From assembly GCA_010031285.1 (NCBI GenBank), contig RHAY01000007.1, positions 1-16,807 of the forward strand: 16,807 bases of DNA. Direction: 5' to 3'. Below, piece by piece: positions 7,852-13,219 of this stretch (the first letter of the stretch is position 1; each line of letters begins with the position of its first letter). Position numbers and translations under genes: made by a program. This DNA is from Methylophilaceae bacterium. Lineage in GTDB: Bacteria; Pseudomonadota; Gammaproteobacteria; Burkholderiales; Methylophilaceae. Below the pieces are notes generated by a model. The model ran no database searches. It worked only from the letters and a program-made list of their open reading frames with translations, and was not told the DNA's origin.

Positions 7852-8577
7852 TTAAAACTGATCTTTAAGATCTCTAAGCTTTTTGAATGCTTCTAGAGAG
7901 TGACAGTTTAGAAATGGGTTTGTTTTTAATTCCTCATCGAGCGTCGATGGGACAGTGATTTTTAAATGTGATGTAAATTCTCTTCTTAATTTTAGATTCA
8001 TATCATCAGGCTTTAATGATAGGGCAAATGCAATATTCTTTTTAGTATATTCATGCGCACAATAGATTTTTGTCTTTTTTGGTAAAGCACTTATTTTTCT
8101 TAAGGAGTCATACATTTGCTCATGGGTTCCATCGAATATTTTGCCGCACCCACATGCAAATAGGGTATCGCCGCAGAAAAGGTTATTCATATCGTAATAA
8201 GCAATATGACCTTGGGTGTGCCCAGGAATTTCAATTATTTTATAGTTTATTTGAAGTTCAGGAATATTAATTTCATCCCCGTTTTTAAGGCTTTTATTGA
8301 CAAAATCATATTTATCTTTGTAAGGAGCGAAAGTTTTAATATTCGGATATTTTTTTTGAAGCTCTCTAACGCCACCAATATGATCTGCATGGTGATGTGT
8401 GATTAAGATGGCGATTAAGCCGAGACTTTTTCTTGCTAAAGTTTCTATAACTGGATTGGCATCACCCGGGTCAACTACAATACTTTTTTTATTGTTATGA
8501 ATTAACCAAATATAATTATCCTGAAAAGCTTCAATGGGTTCTATATGAATTAATTGATTTTCTCTGTAGCCTGTCAT
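7852..8577 (-). CDS. gloB: Hydroxyacylglutathione hydrolase (glyoxalase II)
   Basis: Glyoxalase II hydrolyses S-lactoylglutathione to lactate and glutathione, the second step of methylglyoxal detoxification. This 241-residue metallo-beta-lactamase-fold protein keeps all the metal ligands: THHHADH (His61, His63, Asp65, His66), His120 in GHTQGH, Asp137 in CGDTLFACGCG, and His175 in CAHEYT. The glutathione-binding RREF (198-201) and the ending PSTLDEELKTNPFLNC are GloB signatures. The start gives an eight-residue extension before the usual I-H-I-E-P beginning; no later ATG exists, and the ribosome site is weak. It is the first gene of the leftward six-gene unit and is divergent from the YafS-like methyltransferase, as in E. 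coli. Confidence 0.95.
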   Translation of the reverse strand: MTGYRENQLIHIEPIEAFQDNYIWLIHNNKKSIVVDPGDANPVIETLARKSLGLIAILITHHHADHIGGVRELQKKYPNIKTFAPYKDKYDFVNKSLKNGDEINIPELQINYKIIEIPGHTQGHIAYYDMNNLFCGDTLFACGCGKIFDGTHEQMYDSLRKISALPKKTKIYCAHEYTKKNIAFALSLKPDDMNLKLRREFTSHLKITVPSTLDEELKTNPFLNCHSLEAFKKLRDLKDQF

Positions 8578-8621
8578 TTGTATTCATAGTAAAGTAATTA
8601 GATCATTATAAGATATTTTTT
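8578..8621. promoter_or_regulatory. Divergent promoter region between gloB and the methyltransferase gene
   Basis: Only 44 bases separate the two start codons. On the minus strand a perfect TATAAT (complement of 8605-8610) sits 28-33 bases before the gloB ATG and would serve as its -10 box, although no good -35 is seen. The same TTATAA core reads in both directions, so it could contribute to the rightward promoter as well. Neither gene shows a strong Shine-Dalgarno sequence. The assignment rests on the -10 match and the divergent layout only. Confidence 0.4.
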
Positions 8622-9338
8622 ATGCCTAAAATTTCACCACAGGAATGGTTTAATAGCCCTTTAGGCCGATATTTAATCGATTTAGAATATAAATATATAA
8701 ACCCTGTAGTTGTCGATACATTTGGATTTTATGCGATTCAAATGGGTAATTTTGACATTGATTTCTTGGATCACTCACGTATTCAAAACAAATTCTCGTT
8801 AAATTCTAATCATGCTGATTTAATGACTTCGAACGAAGCCCTACCTTTTGATGAGTCTTCGGTTGATTTGCTTATTGCGCCTCATATATTAGAGCAAATG
8901 GCTGAGCCTTATGAATTACTCAAAGAGATTCATAGAGTTTTGATGCCTGAAGGACGTCTCATTATTACAGGTTTCAACCCAACAAGCTTGTGGGGATTAA
9001 AAAGATTATTGAGTTTTGATATCGACTATCCTTGGAATACTAAGTTTATATCTTTAAGTAAAGTTAAAGAGTGGCTTCCAATTGTAGGTTTAGAAATGGT
9101 TGAAGGAAAAATGGGATGCTATGTTCCTCCAATTCAGCAATCATCATGGCTCAGAAGAATACATGTTATGGAAAAATTAGGTGATCGATGGTGGCCTATG
9201 CTGGGAGGATTTTATTTTATCGTTATACAAAAAAGGGTGCATGGTATGACACCTATTAAACCTCTTTGGCAAAAGAGACTAATTAAGACACCAATATACT
9301 CGGCCCAGAAATCTAAAACTTATAAAGTTGAACCATGA
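8622..9338 (+). CDS. YafS-like class I SAM-dependent methyltransferase (putative)
   Basis: This is a 238-residue Methyltransf_11-type protein of unknown substrate. The later half of the Rossmann core is clear: LPFDESSVDLLIAPHILEQM (about 74-93, motif II and the following acidic/helix region), EIHRVLMPEGRLIITGFNP (about 102-120, motif III) and the SLWGLKRLL helix. Motif I, normally GxGxG, is poorly conserved: the matching strand reads FYAIQMGNFDIDFL. Gene order identifies it best. E. coli yafS lies between gloB and rnhA-dnaQ, and here the gene sits at the same place. Its stop overlaps the rnhA start (ATGA), so the two are coupled. Function is unproven; the family call is good. Confidence 0.85.
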   Translation: MPKISPQEWFNSPLGRYLIDLEYKYINPVVVDTFGFYAIQMGNFDIDFLDHSRIQNKFSLNSNHADLMTSNEALPFDESSVDLLIAPHILEQMAEPYELLKEIHRVLMPEGRLIITGFNPTSLWGLKRLLSFDIDYPWNTKFISLSKVKEWLPIVGLEMVEGKMGCYVPPIQQSSWLRRIHVMEKLGDRWWPMLGGFYFIVIQKRVHGMTPIKPLWQKRLIKTPIYSAQKSKTYKVEP

Positions 9339-9781
9339 AACCCGAAATCACGATTTATACAGATGGTGCTTGCAGAGGAAATCCAGGTGATGGTGGATGG
9401 GGTGCATTACTAATTTATGGAACAAACGAGAAGTCTATTTGCGGCGGTGAAAGAAATACTACAAATAATCGTATGGAGTTATTGGCAGTAATTAAAGCAC
9501 TCGAGATGATCAAGCAGACATCAGAAATCAAAATATATACCGATTCTACATACGTCCAAAAAGGCATTACAGAGTGGATTCATGTTTGGAAACGTAACCA
9601 TTGGAAAAATAGTAGTAAAAAAATTATCAAAAATATAGACCTATGGCAAAGGCTTGATGAGTTAGCTTTGGCTCATTCAATCGAATGGCTATGGGTTAAG
9701 GGTCATGCAGGTCATGATGGCAATGAAAAAGCAGATCAATTAGCAAATCAAGGCGTTGATAACTTATTTAAGGAATCATAG
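9335..9781 (+). CDS. rnhA: Ribonuclease HI
   Basis: RNase HI cuts the RNA strand of RNA-DNA hybrids, removing R-loops and primer remnants in the cytoplasm. The 148-residue protein has the full catalytic set at the same numbers as the E. coli enzyme: Asp10 (IYTDGACRGNPG), Glu48 (NNRMELLAV), Asp70 (IYTDSTYV), His124 (KGHAGHDGNE) and Asp134. The substrate-handle region with Trp residues (WIHVWKRNHWK) is present. It overlaps the preceding methyltransferase gene by four bases and the dnaQ start by one base, so the three form a tightly coupled operon. In E. coli, rnhA and dnaQ are divergent; here they point the same way. Confidence 0.98.
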   Translation: MKPEITIYTDGACRGNPGDGGWGALLIYGTNEKSICGGERNTTNNRMELLAVIKALEMIKQTSEIKIYTDSTYVQKGITEWIHVWKRNHWKNSSKKIIKNIDLWQRLDELALAHSIEWLWVKGHAGHDGNEKADQLANQGVDNLFKES

Positions 9782-10461
9782 TGAGGCATATCTTTTTAGA
9801 CACAGAAACAACTGGGTTGTATGCTAATCAAGGGCATCGAATTATTGAAATTGCTGCAATTGAAATTGTAAATCGCCGACCCACAAACAATTCTTTTCAT
9901 TTTTATTTAAATCCAGACAGGGAAATAGATCCTGCAGCACAAGAGGTACATGGAATCACTTTAGATTTTTTACAAGATAAACCTAGATTTAGTGAGATTG
10001 CTTCTGACTTTATAAAGTTTATAAAAGACGCAACACTTATTATTCATAACGCACCATTTGATGTTGGTTTCATTAACATGGAATTTGGTTTAATCGAAAA
10101 GCCACCCATTGAAGAAGCGGTTGCTAATATTATTGATACATTAAAAATGGCTAAAGATATGCGGCCAGGGCAGCGCAATAGCTTAGACGCTTTGTGTCGT
10201 TTTTATAACATCGACAATTCTCAAAGAAGTCTTCACGGAGCCTTGTTAGACGCACAACTTTTAGCTGAAGTTTATTTGGCCATGACTCGGGGACAAGAAG
10301 ATCTTATGATAGATTTTCAATACACCGGATCAGATGTTGTCGGAGAAAAAAATGCCAAACGGCCCGCTAATCTTTTTATTTTAAAGGCTGATGATGAAGA
10401 GCTTAAAAAACATGAAGCTTATTTGAATAAAATGAAAGGCGAAAAAAAACTTATTTGGTAA
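9781..10461 (+). CDS. dnaQ: DNA polymerase III epsilon subunit (3'-5' proofreading exonuclease)
   Basis: DnaQ is the proofreader of the replicative polymerase core. This 226-residue DEDDh exonuclease has ExoI Asp7/Glu9 in FLDTETTG, ExoII Asp94 in IIHNAPFDVGF and ExoIII His152/Asp157 in LHGALLDAQLLAEVY. After the exonuclease domain, QEDLM at 172-176 matches the position and form of the beta-clamp-binding motif, and the C-terminal tail needed for contact with alpha is retained. Translation starts at GTG 9781, which shares its first base with the rnhA stop codon (TAGTG). AAGGA, about 6-7 bases upstream, supports this start. The rightward operon ends here, six bases before the convergent queD stop. 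Confidence 0.96.
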   Translation: MRHIFLDTETTGLYANQGHRIIEIAAIEIVNRRPTNNSFHFYLNPDREIDPAAQEVHGITLDFLQDKPRFSEIASDFIKFIKDATLIIHNAPFDVGFINMEFGLIEKPPIEEAVANIIDTLKMAKDMRPGQRNSLDALCRFYNIDNSQRSLHGALLDAQLLAEVYLAMTRGQEDLMIDFQYTGSDVVGEKNAKRPANLFILKADDEELKKHEAYLNKMKGEKKLIW

Positions 10462-10467
10462 TTAAAA

Positions 10468-10905
10468 TTAAATAGCATCAGCCCAACTGTTGGGCGTTTC
10501 ATACATACGAATCTGTTTGATTTTAAGTTGATGATTAAAGCGTTTGTTGAATTCAACACTTAAGATTCGATAAGCTTCTGATGCCATATTCTCTGCGGTT
10601 GGAACAACTGGAAATATTACAGTTTTATGGTTTGGAAGTGTATTTAAGAAATTAACAATTTCCTTGTCGTCTTGATAAACAATAAATGCATGATCCCAGC
10701 ACTCAACAACTAAATCTTTAATAATTTGTTTTACATCAGAGAAATCAATCACCATACCAAAATCAGAACTTTTATTATCCTGATGAATTGGGCCAGTCAC
10801 GGTAACCTCTATAGCATAACGATGCCCATGTAAATTTTTACAGTTACTTTTATGATTAGGTATGCGATGTCCTGCGTCAAATTCTAAACGTGTTGTAATA
10901 TCCAT
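10468..10905 (-). CDS. queD: 6-carboxy-5,6,7,8-tetrahydropterin synthase (QueD)
   Basis: QueD converts 7,8-dihydroneopterin triphosphate to 6-carboxytetrahydropterin, an early step toward queuosine in tRNA. The 145-residue protein of the PTPS fold has the zinc ligands His13 (FDAGHRI), His26 and His28, and the candidate catalytic Cys22 in NCKNLHGHRY. Other landmarks are the Asp71-His72 pair (ECWDHAF), PTAENMA and the late Glu136 in MYETPNSWA. The CxxxHGH spacing favours QueD over a true eukaryotic-type pyruvoyltetrahydropterin synthase. No other queuosine gene is in the window. It follows the M48 protease gene by 60 bases on the same strand, with a perfect palindrome between them, and has only a weak ribosome site. 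Confidence 0.93.
   Translation of the reverse strand: MDITTRLEFDAGHRIPNHKSNCKNLHGHRYAIEVTVTGPIHQDNKSSDFGMVIDFSDVKQIIKDLVVECWDHAFIVYQDDKEIVNFLNTLPNHKTVIFPVVPTAENMASEAYRILSVEFNKRFNHQLKIKQIRMYETPNSWADAI
10481..10495. repeat. GC-rich 15-base palindrome inside the 3' end of queD
   Basis: GCCCAACTGTTGGGC reads as two 7-base arms around a central T and can fold as a 6-7 bp hairpin. It lies 20 bases past the dnaQ stop codon, inside the last codons of convergent queD. It could act as a factor-assisted end for the dnaQ transcript, but it is followed only by GTTTCAT and not by a T run. I therefore list it as a structure and not as a terminator. Confidence 0.4.
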
Positions 10906-10937
10906 TTATTAAACTTTAAGTCGTCTAAGTAGTTGGC

Positions 10938-10956
10938 ATTTTACCATTGGTAAAAT
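10938..10956. repeat. Perfect 19-base palindrome upstream of queD
   Basis: ATTTTACCATTGGTAAAAT has two perfect 9-base arms around a central T. It occupies the middle of the 60-base gap between the M48 protease stop and the queD start. As RNA it could form a 6-bp AT-rich stem with the loop CATTG or its complement. As DNA it has the symmetry of a repressor site. It is not followed by a T run in either direction, so an intrinsic terminator is unlikely. Confidence 0.55.
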
Positions 10957-10965
10957 AAAAAGATC

Positions 10966-12195
10966 TTAAAGTCTTGCGATACGCTGCAAAGCAGGGGGAT
11001 GAGAATCATAAAATGCCGAATATAATGGATCAGGCGTTAAAGTAGACGCGTTATCTCGATAAAGTTTAACCAGCGAGTCTTTTAAATATTTAGCATTTGA
11101 ATTTATTTTTGCGTAACGATCTGCTTCGAATTCATTTTGTCTTGAATAAAATGCCATGATTGGCCTTATGAAAAAAATAAAAGTAGGGCCAACCAACATA
11201 AAAAGAAGCAAAGCGCTCCCATCAGAAGGAACTGTAATGCCCAACCCATGATAAAACCATAATTGATCTTTTAGGTATCCTAATATAGCAAGGCCAATAA
11301 AGCTCACTAAAAACATCATCACAATCCTTTTTTTAACGTGATTATGATGAAAATGTCCAAGTTCATGTGCTAAGACAGCTTCAATTTCATTATGATTAAG
11401 ACGCTCTAAGAGGGTATCGAAAAATACAATACGCTTATTTTTACCAAATCCTGTGAAATATGCATTGCCATGATTGCTTCTTGCGGACCCGTCCATAACA
11501 AATAATCCTTGAGACTTAAACCCACACTTTTTTAATAGCGCGATGATTTTAGTTTTTAAAGTTTTATCTTTTAAAGGTGAAAATTTATTAAAAAAAGGAG
11601 CAATCCAGGTAGGGTAGATTGCAAGTATCAAGAGATTAAATAAACTCCAAACCACCCAAAGATAAAACCACCAATAAACCCCAGCATTTTTTAGCATCCA
11701 CAATGCAATAAATAAAATAGGAAGCCCAAGACATAATCCTAAAATCATCTGTTTAAAAAGGTCCGTAAAAAATAATTTCTTTGTCATTCGATTAAAACCA
11801 AATTTTTCATCAATTTTGAATGTTTTGTAATAATTAAAGGGTAAATCGATAAGACTTGTAATAAGCATCACACTCAATATCATCGCAACATCTTTTAATA
11901 AAGGCGAAGTATGTGCGTTAAAAAGTTCTGATATTACGCTGATGACTCCACCAACAGTCAGTAGAAGCAATATAAAAGCCTGAATAATCGTATCTTTAAA
12001 GCCAAGTTTACTTTTTTCGATTGCATAATTTGCTGCTTTTTGATGGTCTTTGAGACTGATATTTTTTTTAAAGGCATCAGGAACTTTATTTTTATTAAGC
12101 GTTATAAAATTAACATGTCTTTTTAAAAGCCATAAATGAATGCTGGTGCTTAAAGTAAGAACTGCGATAAAAGTGTTACGTAGTATTTCGTCCAT
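10966..12195 (-). CDS. STE24-type M48 family membrane zinc metalloprotease
   Basis: This 409-residue integral membrane protease has the architecture of Ste24 / CAAX prenyl protease 1 and is not the shorter HtpX. Several hydrophobic segments are visible (about 71-90, 102-120, 148-168, 174-195, 291-307, 328-345). The zinc site is His277-Glu278-x-x-His281 in LAHELGHFHHNH, with Glu355 in RQNEFEADRYA as the third ligand. The motifs SARSNHGNAYFTGFGKNKRIVFFDTLL and SHPPALQRIARL match the family. Bacteria have no prenylated CAAX substrates, so its role is probably membrane-protein quality control (inference). The start is supported by AGAGAG a few bases upstream. It is divergent from orn. Confidence 0.92.
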   Translation of the reverse strand: MDEILRNTFIAVLTLSTSIHLWLLKRHVNFITLNKNKVPDAFKKNISLKDHQKAANYAIEKSKLGFKDTIIQAFILLLLTVGGVISVISELFNAHTSPLLKDVAMILSVMLITSLIDLPFNYYKTFKIDEKFGFNRMTKKLFFTDLFKQMILGLCLGLPILFIALWMLKNAGVYWWFYLWVVWSLFNLLILAIYPTWIAPFFNKFSPLKDKTLKTKIIALLKKCGFKSQGLFVMDGSARSNHGNAYFTGFGKNKRIVFFDTLLERLNHNEIEAVLAHELGHFHHNHVKKRIVMMFLVSFIGLAILGYLKDQLWFYHGLGITVPSDGSALLLFMLVGPTFIFFIRPIMAFYSRQNEFEADRYAKINSNAKYLKDSLVKLYRDNASTLTPDPLYSAFYDSHPPALQRIARL

Positions 12196-12295
12196 AATCT
12201 CTCTGAATTAAGTTAATATTCTAGTATTCTGTATGAAAACAATCTGGCGTTGTAGATTGTTTCATTCAATTAGTACTATTTTAATGGAAATCATG
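12196..12295. promoter_or_regulatory. Divergent M48 protease / orn intergenic region with a 9-bp inverted repeat
   Basis: If orn starts at 12296, this 100-base stretch is non-coding and must hold both promoters. The perfect inverted repeat AAACAATCT (12237-12245) / AGATTGTTT (12254-12262) surrounds the spacer GGCGTTGT. It could be an operator between the two genes or a 9-bp hairpin in the orn leader. A possible orn promoter, TTGTAG (12250) - 18 - TACTAT (12274), would start transcription very near the ATG. I hold it as weak. Confidence 0.5.
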
Positions 12296-12844
12296 ATGAG
12301 TTCTTCGGACGATAATTTAATATGGCTTGATATGGAAATGAGTGGGCTAAATACCGAGACCGATAAAGTGCTCGAAGTTGCAACTGTAGTGACTGATCCA
12401 AATCTGAATATCATTGCTGAAGGCCCTGTAATTGTTATTCATCAATCGGATGAAATATTGAATGGCATGGATTTGTGGAATCAGTCTACACATTCAAAAT
12501 CAGGCTTGATTGAAAAAGTTAAGCAATCATCTTTTGATGAAGCTTATGCTTCAGAAGCAACCATTGAATTTTTAAAAAAATATATTGCTCCGAATAAATC
12601 ACCTATGTGTGGTAATTCTATATGCCAGGATCGACGATTTATGGCAAAGCATATGCCAATATTAGAAAGTTATTTTCATTATAGAAATCTAGATGTGAGT
12701 GTTTTTAAAGAACTTTCTCGTCGATGGAGACCGGCACTCTATCAAGGTTTTAAAAAATCAAGTAAACATGAGGCTTTGTCAGACATATATGAGTCTATTG
12801 AAGAATTAAAATATTATCGTGAGCATTTTTTAAAATTATCTTGA
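12296..12844 (+). CDS. orn: Oligoribonuclease
   Basis: Orn degrades the last 2-5-base RNA fragments, including pGpG from cyclic-di-GMP breakdown, to mononucleotides. It is a DEDDh exonuclease. With the start at 12296 the protein is 182 residues and begins MSSSDDNLIWLDMEMSGL, colinear with the 181-residue E. coli enzyme. The catalytic residues fall at Asp12, Glu14, Asp112, His158 and Asp163. Other conserved blocks are SPMCGNSICQDRRF, YFHYRNLDVSVFKELSRRW and SKHEALSDI. The longer frame from ATG 12233 would add 21 residues with no family match and would cover the inverted repeat. GGAAA at 12286-12290 is well placed for 12296. It overlaps crcB by four bases. Confidence 0.95.
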   Translation: MSSSDDNLIWLDMEMSGLNTETDKVLEVATVVTDPNLNIIAEGPVIVIHQSDEILNGMDLWNQSTHSKSGLIEKVKQSSFDEAYASEATIEFLKKYIAPNKSPMCGNSICQDRRFMAKHMPILESYFHYRNLDVSVFKELSRRWRPALYQGFKKSSKHEALSDIYESIEELKYYREHFLKLS

Positions 12845-13218
12845 AAAACTTATTATACATAGGGTTAGCAGCAGCTATAGGTGCATGGACCCGATGGGGC
12901 ATAGGTATATTATTAAATACTATGCATCCAATATTTCCATTGGGAACATTGACTGTAAATCTGATAGGTGGATATTTAATGGGAATATCAATGGGTGCTT
13001 TTGAATTATTTGGTAAGTTAAGCCCAGATTTAAAGCTTATTATTAATATAGGTTTTTTAGGCGGCCTTACGACCTTTTCAGCTTTTACTGCTGAGGTTTT
13101 TCAATTGCTGCAAAAGAATGAGTTTGTTGCCTCACTCATTCTTGTTGCGTTTCACGTCTTTGGCTCTTTATTAATGGCATACCTAGGCTGGCTTACGTTA
13201 AGTTTTATTAAGCAGTAA
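12841..13218 (+). CDS. crcB: Fluoride ion channel CrcB/Fluc
   Basis: CrcB/Fluc is a small dual-topology inner-membrane protein that dimerises into a channel letting fluoride leave the cell. The 125-residue protein has four hydrophobic segments, pore Asn40 in GTLTVNLIGGY, and the hallmark GFLGGLTTFSAFTAE at 71-85, which holds the Phe-box residues Phe79 and Phe82 and the central sodium-site loop. Translation starts at TTG 12841, inside the overlapping TTGA of the orn stop. An in-frame stop at 12820 and the lack of a later suitable start support this choice. No Shine-Dalgarno sequence is seen, so expression probably depends on orn translation. No fluoride riboswitch precedes it. Confidence 0.93.
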   Translation: MKNLLYIGLAAAIGAWTRWGIGILLNTMHPIFPLGTLTVNLIGGYLMGISMGAFELFGKLSPDLKLIINIGFLGGLTTFSAFTAEVFQLLQKNEFVASLILVAFHVFGSLLMAYLGWLTLSFIKQ

Positions 13219-13219
13219 C

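Noticed and set aside
8070..8406. Two overlapping 66-codon rightward frames opposite gloB.
   Set aside because: Both are antisense to a GloB with all metal ligands intact, so they are shadows.
12233..12844. Two DEDDh exonuclease genes (dnaQ and orn) in one window, considered as a recent duplication.
   Set aside because: Each has its own full family signature and expected neighbours; they are ancient, distinct families.
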